From the NCBI RefSeq assembly GCF_018687715.1, contig NC_056752.1:4154001-4218000 (forward strand): a stretch of 64,000 bases of DNA. The letters run 5' to 3'. The notes under the pieces were generated by a model. The model saw only the letters and a list, made by a program, of their open reading frames with translations, was not told where the DNA came from and searched no databases. Positions 9,639 to 21,900 of the stretch are shown in pieces; the first letter of the stretch is position 1, and the number at the start of each line of letters is the position of its first letter. Position numbers and translations under genes: made by a program. The DNA is from Carya illinoinensis. Taxonomy: Eukaryota > Streptophyta > Magnoliopsida > Fagales > Juglandaceae.

Positions 9639-12000
9639 TTAGACATCACTAACCTCTATATCAGAACTATCATTCCCTCCAATGGGTGCATCATCATCTT
9701 CATGAACATGAATGTTCAAAACAACTGGAAGCTGTAACTCCAATGAAGTTATGGTAGTTGTCGTGCTGTCCTCAAATGGCTCTCTAGGCATCCCAGTTTG
9801 TTGAATCTGCAATGCATAATTTAGGTAATACAACACATCCTGCATAGTCGGCCTCTCAATACTAAATGTCTTCAAACACTTTTTATGTAGTAACACCAAA
9901 TATTCTCAATGAACTAGGCTTAATGTTACCAACAAGAACTGGATTGATAATCTTCTCGAGTTGGCCTTTCTTTTGCCACAGCATCTCCCATTCTGCTAAG
10001 TTCACCTCATCCAACTGAGATGATTGTATGATAGCTGGTCTAGCACAAAGAACTTCAAGAAGTACAACTCCAAATGAGTATACATTAGATATCTCTGTCA
10101 ACTATACGATTGTAAGATATTCTAATTCAAGATAACCAAAGCTACCCTTTACACCCATGGTGAAGTTTTCTGGATTGGGAAGGCCAGATTTCGAAAGGCC
10201 AAAGTCGGCAACTTTAACCACATAATGTTCATCGAGCAAAATGTTTGTTAACTTCACGTCACGATGAATGACTCCTCCAGTGCGACTAGTGTGTAGATAG
10301 TTTAGGCCCTTTGCTACACCGATGCAGATTTCTAGTCTTTACTCCCAAGATAATTCACGAAAGTCGAAGATGGCTCGTAGGGCATGAAGTAGATTTTAAA
10401 TTCACCTTTTGGGATGGTGAGCAAGAATTACTCAATCTTTTGAGAACTAGTAATGTTTTGGAAGCTATAGTTTGTCAAAAGTGAAAGCCCAGAAATAGAA
10501 ACATTGAATCGAGCATCAGATAGATCGAATGTGACAAGAAAACAATGAAATGGAGGTTTACAATGTATATGCCATCCTGGTTGATGTCAAACCTATATAA
10601 AGACGGGTGTTTGAAAATTATTGCCGTTTGATAGAGAGGTGAACTTTTTTTTTTTAAGCCGAAAGTCATATGTCCAATTGTGATCCCGTCCCAATTTTAT
10701 TAATAAACCTTCACTTGTGGTAGAGGAAAACCGTAGTTACAACCGGAGGCTTGGGGATACAAATATAAAATAAGACCATAACCAGACCTAAAAAAAAACT
10801 AAAGATACTCAACAACAAGACCAAACCAATAAGAAAAACAAGACCGAAACACAAAGAAGTAACCTGCAAGAAAACAAACCTGCACGAACATAAAGTCAAT
10901 AAGAACTTAAACCAAGGCAAGAAAAACATACCTGGAGAGAAGCCCCCTAACAAACTCGATGAACTTTTCGAATATAGGGAAGACCCCCTCTGTCAAGCCT
11001 AATGTTACCTCTAATGGAAGCTGGCAACTCGGATAACGAAGTCTAGGAACCAGTTTTACCTTTAGCACCCATTTTAGCAAAGCCATCAGCAACCGAATTA
11101 CTTTCTCTATAGTAGTGAACAAAAGAAACATGCCGATCAGCTAGCCCAATAATCTTCCATATACCACAAGCCACATATCTGAGTTCTCAACCAGTTAAGC
11201 ACTAACATGGAATCCAATTCAATCTCCACCAATAAAAGCCCCAACTGATCAATTTTTTGAAGCCCATGAAGTAAACCCATCACCTCTGCAAAGTTGTTAG
11301 AATTATGACCAGTTGCTGAGGCAAACCCGTGAACCAAGTCCTCTTTATAATCTCTAATAATTCCACCCGCACCCGATGGACCGGGATTACCAAGAGAACA
11401 ATCATCCACATTCAGCTTAACCCAACCTGGGTTAGGACTCTTCCAAATCACCGGAATGACAATCTCCTTCCTCGGGGAATTTAAAGGCAATGTGAAACAA
11501 TTTAAAATAGCTTCATCACGTTGAGTGATCCCATTTACATCCTTAAGTTTTAAAGCTATCCAAGACACCCAATATTTGATGGAACACCAAACCTGATGAA
11601 CTGATTCCCTCAAGTCTTTCATCCTAGCCTTGCATCAATGCCCCTATAGCCGCTAAGTAATAATAGCCGGGAGAAGACCAAATAATTGACCAGGACGATT
11701 AGAATTACTTGCCTGCCTATGCTAGCAATCCACCCTCTGTCTGCAAGAGCTACCTTCCATCAATGCTCGCCTATTTTTGACAGTTTCCCCCTTTGCGACT
11801 AAGAAACCTCGGTCGCCAACGAAGACTCAAGTGTCGATGTTGGTGTTGGAGTGTGCTTCATAGTTGATGAAGTAATTGTTAGGAGGAGAGTAAGCTGAAG
11901 AGGAAAGCAGAAGTGAGGTGATATGGAGAGAAAGAGAAAATAGAGTTGGAAAATAAGCTTATGGGAAGGAAGGACTTCAATGGATTTTTTGGTAAGGATT
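9639..12000 (-). pseudogene. Chimeric malectin/kinase receptor pseudogene (copy Y)
   Basis: On the minus strand, reading from 12000, come a signal peptide and malectin start (LLSSSAYSPPNNYFIN), then a LINE insertion (10648-11775), then the rest of malectin repeat 1 (SSPLYQTAIIFKHPSLYRF, PKGEFKIYFMPYEPSSTFVN). At about 10345 the malectin frame passes straight into kinase subdomain VI ([68 protein letters not shown]) and the C-terminal tail. The HRD and DFG motifs survive, but malectin repeat 2, the TM helix and the ATP-binding N-lobe are missing, and stops and frameshifts occur. It is the decayed product of an internal deletion in a CrRLK1L-type gene and cannot signal. Confidence 0.8.
10648..11775 (-). 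mobile_element. 5'-truncated LINE fragment with RNase H domain
   Basis: The minus-strand 3' end of a LINE. It encodes a linker and RNase H domain (IWKSPNPGWVKLNVDDCSLGNPGPSG, GGIIRDYKEDLVHGFAS, FAEVMGLLHGLQ, VEIELDSMLVLNWL) and a frameshifted C terminus. The 3' UTR ends in a poly-A that appears as poly-T at 10647-10657. It lies inside the malectin repeat of copy Y; compared with unbroken copy A, about 20 bp of target were lost and no clear TSD remains. Confidence 0.8.
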
Positions 12001-12469
12001 GCTACTTTTTCAGTGATTATGGGTATCTAATAATGGAATAAAAGTGGTGACAATCATGAAATTCAGGGATATGCATGTATCGTAGAGGAAATCTTAAAAA
12101 GACTATGACTTGGACATTAATTATTCCACCTATTTCATAAAGAAAGGCAGTGTCAGTAGAAAAAATAAAAGAAGAGAAAGATGTGGGTAATAGAGGAGCC
12201 CCCACAAAAGAGTAAAGAATGGGTTAAAAGCGATATTGGTGCTATAGCATCTGGGGAAAACAATAATTGATACCTAATATAGAAACCTAAAAGAGCTGTA
12301 CGTTCTATTCCTGAGTAATAATTGAATTGAGCCATGGGCGGGTACGAAGTGGTTAGCCGAACGAGTGATGGTGGCAAATTGGGTTCAAGGATTTAGCATA
12401 AAGAGATGCAGCCTCACTAACTATGAGGTCGATCAAATATATATACATGGACTCAAAAAGTATCTGTAA

Positions 12470-13524
12470 TTATTTACATGAATTCCCTTTACAGGTAAAA
12501 TCAACTATAATCTCTGTTTGAAATTCCTCGAGGCCCTTCCCATGTCATGGATCACTTCGTTTCACAGCCACTCTGGTACCATTTTTAAGAGTTCCTTTGT
12601 AGACTTTCCTGAATCCACCCTCACCAATCAATAGCTATGCATTGAAGTTCTTCGTTGCATAAAATATTGCAGAAAAAGGTACCCTTAAACTAAGGTTTAG
12701 ACTTGGAGCAAGGGAAGCATTAGGACCTCTTTGAGTCAACCTGATGTTCAAACTAAACATTCCATATGAGGCACTCCCAAAATCTGATCATGCCTTGGTT
12801 TCCTGAATTTCAAACCCAATGCCACCAATATTACCGAAATGAAAAACGACCCACTACATGCAAGACCAATTATAGCATGGGAGAGTTTCTTTTTCCCTAC
12901 TTCAATTCACCTAAGAGGAGTGAAAACCGAGTGAAAATTGACTTTTTCACTACCTCCAGAATCTCTAGCCCATTCGAAAAGGCATTATACACTCGAGGGC
13001 CCTCCACTAGGCTGATACTAGCATTCACAAATCCCAAACCATTGGAATTAACCACAAAGTCAATGTAAAATGGAACAACGTCTATCTTCTCAGTTATACT
13101 ATAAGGATTGATCTCCTTACTGAAATTTCTATTGATATAGAGATTGATCCACAAGTCATTAGGTGTTGCACTTACTACGTCAGGGAAATGGACCCAAAGA
13201 AAGTTGTTAGATTTCTTATTGATAGGAAAACTTCAAGTTATCCTTGGAAAACTAGAGTTGTTGATACTCTTTGTAAATTGTCTGGCCATCTATTACACAA
13301 AAGCTGGGAAAATATACTTGGTTATTCTTTTGGGTTCATAATAAGGCAGTTCACCTTTGTACTGATCATATGTTTCACTTTCTGGACTCTACAAGTAATC
13401 ATCATTTGGATCCCAATTACTCCATAATTCATTGAGCTCGGACGTAGAACCTTCAATGTCGATCCATGACCTTTATGCAGAACCTTGCTCAAACCACTGT
13501 AGTTACTCCTAGCTCCTTGAGAAG
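12470..13524 (-). pseudogene. Receptor kinase X: malectin repeat 2, TM helix and kinase N-lobe
   Basis: Minus strand, N to C: part of malectin repeat 2 (WSNWDPNDDYL near 13400; NDLWINLYINRNFSKEI; VPFYIDFVVNSNGLGFVNASI; NAFSNGLEILEV), a TM helix (IIGLACSGSFFISVILVALG, about 12830-12870) with basic stop-transfer residues, then the kinase start (YATKNFNA, stop, LLIGEGGFRKVYKGTLKNG, VAVKRSDP) with the glycine loop and catalytic Lys visible. The frame is broken in several places and homology stops near 12470 after EEFQTEI; the C-lobe is absent. Upstream it continues across the copia insertion at 30574-30754. Confidence 0.75.
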
Positions 13525-13754
13525 TGTAGAATTCTATGTGTTTGTAGAAATGCTTTGCCTGACCTTAACTGAGGTAGGCATTTGTATTTATAAACAACAA
13601 ATCAGTTACAAGAAGATAAAGATAAGATACATTTAAGTTTGAATGATAGAACATTATTCTTATCTAATCTTTAGTGTCATTTGAATTTGAACTTTTGTTG
13701 TTACGATTTTAGGTTGCAGTGGCATAGGACTCTGATATGGGAATATGGTTGACA
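13525..13754 (-). repeat. copia1 3' LTR
   Basis: A 230-bp LTR starting TGTCAACC and ending TCTACA on the minus strand, flanked outside by the TSD AGAAG. It carries a TATA-like TTTATAAATAC (minus strand, near 13592). Its counterpart at the other end (to 30573) matches over about 140 bp only. Confidence 0.85.
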
Positions 13755-13876
13755 AGACCCCTCAAGTGAGACATTGGTTGAAGAATGTTGAGCTTGTCCC
13801 TTAAGATAGGAAACCATGAAAAAGACTGTTGTTTCATTAGGATATTAGCTAGTTGATCCTTCTTGTAAATGAATTT
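13755..13876 (-). pseudogene. copia1 RNase H C-terminus
   Basis: On the minus strand, KKDQLANILMKQ and PILRDKLNILQP are the closing motifs of copia RNase H (compare the family pattern TKDQLADIxTK...FxxLRxKLNV). LINE1 cuts the coding sequence at 13876; the preceding part resumes at 24877 with HIEID and LNIKF. Confidence 0.75.
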
Positions 13877-13906
13877 TCTTAGTGTTGCCTCCTAGGGTTT
13901 GTTGCA

Positions 13907-15485
13907 TGGTGCACCCTGTCGCGCCACCGATTCTCTCGACGGGACAGCCTCCTGACGTTGTTGATCCAGAATATGGGATGTGGAAAATTTGATCAGGAGA
14001 TGGGACCTGAGCAATTTTATGCAGATATGGTCGTGAATAGGCCTCAACCTTTGCCTAAGGTTGATCTTCCTTTTAGAGAGCCGCGATTCAATAAGGGTGA
14101 AATGTATTTCATGTTTTCCAAATCTAAAATTGTGAAATCTGCGGAGCTAGCCTTTTGGTTTTGTTGTAGCATTGAGGTTTTACGTTAGCGACCATTGTTG
14201 GACCACATTAGAGGCTTCATAAAAAATTGCTGGGGACTCCACTTGATGCCTCTCGTGGGACAATTAAAGAATCCACGGAATATTTTGGTAAGGATATCGA
14301 ATAAGGAGGATTTCGTGAGTGTCATGTCTCGGGATAATGGGGAGATGGGGGGGGGGGGTGTTCCATATAGGGTTTTTCATTGGACTCCAGAGTTTAACAA
14401 AGAAGAAGATTCTCCATTTGTTCCTGTTTGGATTTCATTGTCGGGGCTTCCACCAAATTATTTTCATGTCTCTATTCTGAAAAGTATTGGAGGAGGTTTT
14501 GGGTAATTTTTGAAATGTGATATCGCTACGGCTTGTGCTACTAGACTTGAGGTGACACAAATTTATGTTGAAATGGACGTCTCAAAACCTTTGCAGCATC
14601 ATTTCTGGTTGGGTCCTCTAGGGATTGAAGCAAGTCATTATCAAGAGGTAGTTTATGATTCGATTCAGGTGTTTTGCAACTAGTGTAAGAAGCAAGGTCA
14701 TTTGAGCATAAGTGTGGCCATAAAGAAAAATCTGTTGAGAAAGGAAAATCAAAATTACCGCAGGAGGAGGGTGGTCGTGGGAACGTGAAAAAGGTTTGGA
14801 AGGTGATAGGAGAAAAGAAGCGAGAAGAAGGAGGGGAGGGTGCAAGTAGGGAGGAGGCTCAGTTTAATTACACCAAAAGAGAGGAAATTCTTGCTCAGTT
14901 TAATAGCAGGAAAAAGCAAGCTGAAAAAGGTTCTTTAGAGGTGCTTTATATATGTGTCTTCAAAGGGTGATCTTTTGACTAAAGATCAGTTTAACCCAGT
15001 TTAACCATGAGGTTGCTCCAGTAGAGTTGATGGAAAGAAGAGAGAATGTGGACCAGGGGGTTTCAAAACATTATGAGAAGGGTGTGAGGGAGCAAGTAGG
15101 TTCTTCTACTACACTGATGAATCAATTGTAAAATTGATTTGAGCAGTTGAAGAAAATAACAGGTAAGGATGATATCAAGGCGATCAATTATGGTTTTCAA
15201 ACTTTAAGAAGTTCGTTGAAGATCATTGATGAAGCCTTGGAATATGCATTATGTCGAGTGTTAGATAGGGGGATTGATGAGAATGAGGGGAATATGGTGC
15301 TTGAACTAAGGGATGTGCATTCTTTATCTAAAAAAGAAGATGATGATGAGATTGAAGAACTGGCAGCAAAATGTTATGAATCGGATAGTGAATTTGATGT
15401 TCCAATCAAGCATCCTCGAGGTGTAAAAAAGAAAAAAACCACCCTTGTTTTGGAAAGGACAACATGTTCTAATAAACATTATTAA
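13907..15485 (+). pseudogene. LINE1 ORF1 (DUF4283, nucleic-acid binding)
   Basis: ORF1 of plant L1 LINEs binds element RNA. In several frames one reads LPKVDLPFREPRFNKGEMYF, then the DUF4283 core (IRGFIKNCWGLHLMPL, PRNILVRISNKEDF, FHWTPEFNKEED, PVWISLSGLPPNYF) and a CCHC-type knuckle region (VFCN, stop, CKKQGHL). The C-terminal 113 residues (15147-15485) are charged and acidic, ending in a Lys-rich tail. A run of ten G at about 14349-14358 sits near a frame break. At least five stops or shifts make it non-functional. Confidence 0.75.
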
Positions 15486-17285
15486 TTTTGATGAATATTC
15501 TTACATGGAATATTAGAGGTATTTGTTTGTTGAAGGCTAGATTGCGACGTATTTTAAATAAAAACCAGCCATCGGTGGTAGCTTTATTAGAACCTTTTCT
15601 TTCAGTTAATAAATGTCATTACTGGGCAAGATGGTCACATCTTCTGAGTTTTTGTCATAATGTAGATGTTGGTGGTAAAATATGGCTTCTTTTGGTAGAT
15701 GGGATTGATTTTTAGTTGATTTTGGCAATGGATCAAGCTTTATTATGATGGTTTTCCTATGGTAACGATCAAGTGTTTGCCACTTTTGTCTATGCAAGTT
15801 GTTTTCAACTGCAGTGTAGAACATTGTGGTGATATCTTTGTGATTTAGAGGTGGATGGATGTCTTTGGTTTCTTGGCGGTGACTTCAATATGATTCGCTT
15901 AGAAACTAAGAAAATTGGTGTTATTTTTTATCATCTCATGCTGTCCGCTATCCTAGAATTTAATAATTGTATTCAAGAGTGTGGTTTACTTGATTTATCG
16001 TCGAGTGGATATCAGTTTTCCTAGTGTAATGGGAGGCTAGGAGGTAGAAAAATTTGGACACGACTTGATAGAATATTGGTGCATGTAGAATTTATGTTGT
16101 GGTTTGCGGATGGAAGGATGGAATATTTATCAAGAACTTCTTCGGATCATTGTCCAATGGTATCTCAGCTGGAATGTGAACGTTGAAGTGGTCCTCAGCC
16201 ATTTCGGTTTCAAAGAATGTGGTGCACTCACAAGAATTTTCCACATATAGTTTTGGAATGTTAGATGCAAGTTGTTCCTGGTTGTCCTATATATGGTGCA
16301 GGTTAGTGTGAAGTTAAAAAATGGAATTTAGAGGTTTTTGGAAGGGTGGATTTAGATATTAAAATGATTGAAGAAGAGTTAGTAGACCTGGAACACACAA
16401 TGATTACAAATTTCTCTCATGAGATTGAAATGGCGTTATTGACGTGTGAGCAAAAGCATCTCCTTTATTTACATAGAGAAGAGATTATGGGCTACCAAAA
16501 ATCAAGGTTCAAATCGTTGTCAGAAGGGGATTTGAATACAACATTTTTCCATGCTTTGATGAAATGCGAAAAGAAAATTAAAATTGTGGAACAAATGGTT
16601 ATTGAAGATGGTAGTTCACTAGACTCAGCTGACGTAGTTCATAAAGGGGTGGTGGATTTTTTTCAGCAGTTGTTGTCTATGCAACCTATTTTCGTTGATG
16701 AGCCAGGTATGAATTTGCCGTTTCCTATTATTTCAAATGCAGAAAACATAGCCTTGGGTGCAGTTCTTTCGATGGAGGAGGTGAAGAAAGCTTTGTGGTC
16801 CATTCCACAAGATAGTAGCCCTGGTTCGGATGGGTTCTTGCAAGTTTTTTTTAGCATGTTTGGGATATTATCAAAGATGATTTGCTTAAGATGGCTATAG
16901 GAGTTTTTGAGGGGAAGCCATTATCCACTTTCTTTGGTGCCACTAATATTGTGTTGCTCCCAAAAGTTGAATTTCCTGATAATTTCTCTAAATTTTCGGC
17001 AAATAAGCTTCTGTTATGTGGTGTATAAAACTTTGGCAAAAATTATGGTATTAAGGCTGACGCTAATTATGGACAAGATCATTTTAGAAGAGCAGGTTGT
17101 GTTTCTCAACGGGTGTAGTATTTTTTATAACATTGCTATTGCTCAAGAAATGGTCCAAGATGGAATCCCTTTTTTAGATCCCCAAAATACCATTTTCTCC
17201 TTTTTTTGCTCAACTAGGGTTTTCTCATATTCTTATTGCATTAGAGTTCCCACGTACAGCCGCTGACGCCAACGGAGGTCGCCGT

Positions 17286-18566
17286 TTGTACGTGGGCCTT
17301 GTCTCGACGATGCTTAAGCCCCTCCCTAATTTGTCTGTTCTGCTCCATGCGCTGAAAACCATTGATGGTGAATTATATTTTCAATTTTCAAAGGAAGAAA
17401 TCTCATGCTTAGAAGAATCATTCAAGTTTTCCATTGTTCTAAAGTTTCTCAAGCAGCGCCCCTCTATGGATGCCATTCGGGCTTTCATACGTAGCCGGTG
17501 GGGCCTGGAGGGGACCCCAATGGTTTTTGCTATGAGGTGCCCTTGTAACGTTTTTATCCACATTTCTTCAAAGGCTAACTTTTTTAAGGCCTTATCGCGT
17601 GAAGCCTGCGATATAGATGGTGTTACCTTGCGTTTCATTGGACCCCTGAGTTCAGTAAAGATGAAGAACCATCTTCGGTTCTAGTATGGATCTTGCTGCC
17701 AGGTTTTCCATGTAACTTCTACCATGAGTCGTATCTATAAATTCTCACTGCTTCAATAGGAAAACTTATTAGGTGTGACAATCCCACTCAATGTGTCACC
17801 CAAACTGATGGCGTTCGATTATGTGTGGAAATGGATGCCACCAAAGAGCCTCTCCCCATTCTTTTGGATTGGTGTCCCTGAGTTGGCATCTAGCCGCAAG
17901 CAAGAAGTCGAGTTTGAAACACTTCCTGCTTTCTGTTGCAGGTGCAAGGTGCAAAGGATTAACTCTCAGACATGTCACGTTGGTAAGGCTACGACCGGGG
18001 ATAAATTAAGATTTCGTAAAAGGGTTTCTAAGTCTAGAGAGGAATTGAAGGACAATCAGAATCAAGTTGTGGATGTGGAGCAACCTGTCATGGAGCAGAA
18101 AGAATCTGAGAATAATGCAGATGCGGGGGATTCATCTATGAGTAATCAAGAAGGAAAGCTGGTAGAGGATACTATCATTGGAGATACTTGGGGTGACGAA
18201 CTGGGTCTTGTGCAGCAACCACAAATGGCTAATATGGTTTCTAATGCCCTGGTTAAGGACTTTCACCCACTTCCATGGGTGGTTGAAGCTGAAATAGAGA
18301 TTCTAAAAGACGAAGTAGGGGAGTTACAGAATACTATTGTGGTGCATGTTGAAGAAGAACCTCTAAGTGTAGAGGACATTTGTTTAGAAGGGACATCTAT
18401 GCCAGATCCAAAACCTAAGCTACCTTTGGAGGTTTTTCCTCAGGAGAAAGATTATCTAATAGAATTTGAGGGCCATGTTACTAAGACAAAATACAACAAA
18501 AGACAGTTTGCAAAAGTAAGGAGCTCTTCTCGGGTTCATAACCGAACCACTAAATTATCTCTATAA
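17286..18566 (+). pseudogene. LINE2 ORF1 (DUF4283 plus zinc knuckle)
   Basis: Two frames cover the protein. The first (17286-17684) has the DUF4283 fold: ALKTIDGELYFQFSKEEISC, SIVLKFLKQRPSMDAIRAFI, RSRWGLEGTPM. After stops near 17684-17740, the second (to 18566) has the knuckle FCCRCKVQRINSQTCHV, then a long acidic, low-complexity tail with a basic C-terminus (YNKRQFAKVRSSSRVHNR). The ORF ends in CTATAATTGG just where ORF2 begins; other copies here have ATGA at that point, so ORF2 may have lost its ATG by G to A. Confidence 0.75.
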
Positions 18567-21500
18567 TTGGTTCCATCTTTGCATGGAATATTAGAGGGAG
18601 AGGAACCTCTAAAGGTCATTTAAAGATGTTAATTGGCACCCGTAAGCCAGATATTGTTGTTCTTATGGAGCCGTTTCAAATTTTTGATAAAACACAAGGT
18701 TTGTTGAGATGCTTGTGCTTTGAGAATGATATTTCTAATGAAGAAGTGGGCAGGAAAGTTTGGATCTTTTGGACTAATGTAGTGATGGTGCAAGTTGATT
18801 GAATGAGTTCTCGATTTATTTCGATTCGTGTTAGGGCGGGACCACAATATTTTTTGTGTAATTTCATATAAAGTGTAGTCATATTGAGAGTTAGGAGCTA
18901 AGGATGATCTTAGTTCACACCATCTTGGCTTAGCCTTGTTTATTGCATGAGACTTTAATGTTATTCGATCTGACTTGGAAACATCCAAGGCCTCGAGCTT
19001 CTATGGAAGAGCTCAACAGTTGGATCCATCAAGGTGGTTTGATTGAAATGCAAACAAAGGGTAAAAGGTTCACTTGGTGTAATGCTCAGAGTGGTCTCAC
19101 AAGAAGTTGGGTAAAGCTAGATTGAGTGTTTCTTGATGCCACTTTAATCTCTCAATTTACTAATGCTGCTTATTCTTACTTACTAAGATCGATGTCAGAT
19201 CACTGCCCGATGCACATTGTTCTAATCAAAGATCCTTTTTCTTATGGCCCTTCCCCATTTCATTTCCAATAAATGTGGGTTGATCATCTAGATTTTTTGG
19301 CTTGTGTTTAGAGAGCCTGGATTGGTCCTGTTGCAGGTATGAGATTGTGGAAACTTGCTAATAAACTAAAAAAAGTCAAGGTGGCTCTTCGTGAGTGGAA
19401 TAAGGTGGTCTTTGGTCTGATTATGGCCAAGATTACTCAGCTTGATGAGCAAATGGAGAGGCTTGAAAGCAGATTAATGCAAGGTTGGGATGAAGATGCT
19501 GATAGGGAGTTAAATTGGGCTTCTATGGAACTGGCTTTTTGCTAGGTTGGAGCAAATGATTAAGTTAAAATGGAAAGTGGAAGGTGACTGTAATTCCACT
19601 ATTAACAGAAAGGCTCATGGTGGCAATATCATCCTTAAAGTGGACATGGCGAAAATGAATGATCAAGTCGATTGGCAATTTTTGTTGGAGGTCCTTCCTT
19701 GCTTTAGCTTTTCCCCTCAAGTATATGATTTATTTCATGCTTGTATTTCATCTCCTTGGTTTTCAGTTATGATGAATATGACAGCTAAAGGTTTATCCAC
19801 TCTCTCCCTACCTATTTATCATTCTTCAAGAGGTTCTCTCTAGACTTATAAAGCACAGTGTTGTGGAGAAAAGGTTTGGTCAATTTCTCAAGCTCGGGGT
19901 ATCATTCAAATTTCTTATCTTATGTATATTGATGATATGATGATTTTTACTAATGGTAGTACCAGATCAATAAAGAAGCTTTTATAGTTTTTTGATAAGT
20001 ATGAGAAGTGGTTAGGCTAGAGGATTAATAAAGAAAAAAGGACAATATTTTTTTCTCAGACTTTCTCTTTGGGTTGTAAGAGAGCTCTTAAGCTTATGAC
20101 GGGGTTTTCAGAAGGTTTTTTTCCCTTCAAATATTTAGGGGTATGTACTATTTTGGGAAGATTTAAATAAGTGCATTTGGAGGAGATGGTTAACAAAGTT
20201 CAAAATAAAATTAGTGGTTGGAAGATGAAGACTCTATCCTCCAGAGGCTGCCTTATTTTACTTCTGCATGTGTTATGTAGTATGGCATTGCATTTGTTTA
20301 CTTTGGCAGGTCCTTCAATCTATCATTAAAGAGCTACACCGCTTGATTAGTACTTTCTTTTGGGGAGATGCTAATGGTAAAGGAAAGAAAAAATGGGTGG
20401 CTTGGCATAAAATGTGTAAACCAGTTGAAGAATGTGGTTTGGGTTTACATAACCTAGATGATATGCAAAAGGCTTATAATCCAAGGCAATTCTCTTTGGG
20501 CTCAATTCTTTAAAGGAAAATATGTGGGTTCCAAACCTAGGACCCTTCTTGATTCCAAAGGGTACGAAATTTTGGAAGATGATTGTTAAAAGTATTTCGT
20601 TGGTCTTTGATAATTCAAAGTGGCATATCAAGGAAGGTAACATTTTCTTTTGGTATGATAAATGGCGGGAACGGGGTCCTTTAGTTAATGATTTTCCGAT
20701 GGTAGACCAACCTATGATTAAAGTTATGGACTGCAAACTGTATAATTCGTGGGATGTGGATTTGTTGGCTCGATTAGCGGGGCATGACAATGTGGATGAT
20801 ATTCTTGATTCTCTAGCTGTTTGCAAGAGGGGCTCGGATGTGTTGATTTGGACGAAGCATGAAAATGGTTGTTTTTCTACTAAATCAGCTTGGAACTATA
20901 TACGTATAAAAGGTTCCACTATGGCAGGGCATACTTGGATGTGACATAAGTTGATTCCTCTAAAGGTCTTGGTTTCTATGTGGAAGGCATGGAATAATGC
21001 ATTAAGTGTTGATGATTGTCTTCATCGAATTGGTGTCAGAATTATTTCTAGGTGTGACTGTTGTGATGAGGGTAAGTATGAATATCAAATCATGTGCTAT
21101 TGGAAAGAGATTTTGCTGCTCAGATGTGGCGTTACTATGGTGCTAGCTCTTTGTGGATTACCTCTTGGTGGCACTTGGAAGGAGACTATGGCTACTTGGT
21201 TTTTTCGGGTGCCCTCTTCTTCTCAAGTGGGGATTATTGTGGGGCTTCTTCCTTCTTTTCTCTCTTGGTGTCAAAGATGTGTCGCTCGCATGAAGGGTAG
21301 GCTAGAAACCTTCAGTGTGGTTTGGCAATCTATTCAACATTGGATTAGTTCGGTCTGTCAAGACATTCACAAGGTTTCTAAATGTTCTAGACATGATTCC
21401 CAGGTTTTACACTCTTTGTCTATTCCGCCTTTAGCTCTGTCAAGGCGAAGTCCTAAGTTGGTGGCCTGGAAAAAGCCCAATCAAGGTTGGTTCAAGCTTA

Positions 21501-21900
21501 ATACAGATGGTAGCAGTTTTGGTAATCCTGAACCCTCTAGGTTGGGTGGTATTACCAAAGATGATCATGGTAACTTAATTCATGCCTTTGCTTTTTCTAT
21601 AGGCATTGGTTTGAATAATAGAGCTGAGTTATTAGCTTTTCTGCATGGTCTTAAAGCTTGCAAAAGCTTGGGGATTGGTTTTATGGAAATTGAACTAGAC
21701 TCTCAAGTGGTGGTCGTGGTAGAATAGAAGGAGATGTGGGGTATGGTATCTAGAACACTTTTGGGAGGGAATTAGTGGCATTATGGATTCGATGGTTTGC
21801 TTTATGCAACATATTTTCAGATAGGGTAATAAAGCTAGAAATTGGCTTGCAAAGTATGGTGCAATGGGTCAATACATGGAGGGCATACTACTGGGGATGT
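18567..21900 (+). pseudogene. LINE2 ORF2 with internal RT deletion
   Basis: The endonuclease start (FAWNIRGRGTSKGHLKML, VLMEPF) and later endonuclease motifs (GKRFTWCNAQSG, SMSDHCPMHIV) lie in broken frames. The linker (WASMELAF) passes at about 19540 almost directly to RT motif A (ILKVDMAKMNDQVDW); the NSSPGPDG-type N-terminal RT block seen in LINE1 is absent. The Y-I-DD catalytic box (YIDDMMIFTNG, about 19926) is intact. zf-RVT (ALSVDDCLHRIGVRII) and RNase H (FKLNTDGSSFGNPEPSR, GLNNRAELLAFLHGL, MEIELDS) follow. The rest to 22300 is T-rich 3' UTR. Confidence 0.75.

Noticed and set aside
13144..13427. Plus-strand frames of 65 and 79 codons with hydrophobic stretches
   Set aside because: The minus strand here is the malectin domain of receptor kinase X; the plus frames are shadows.
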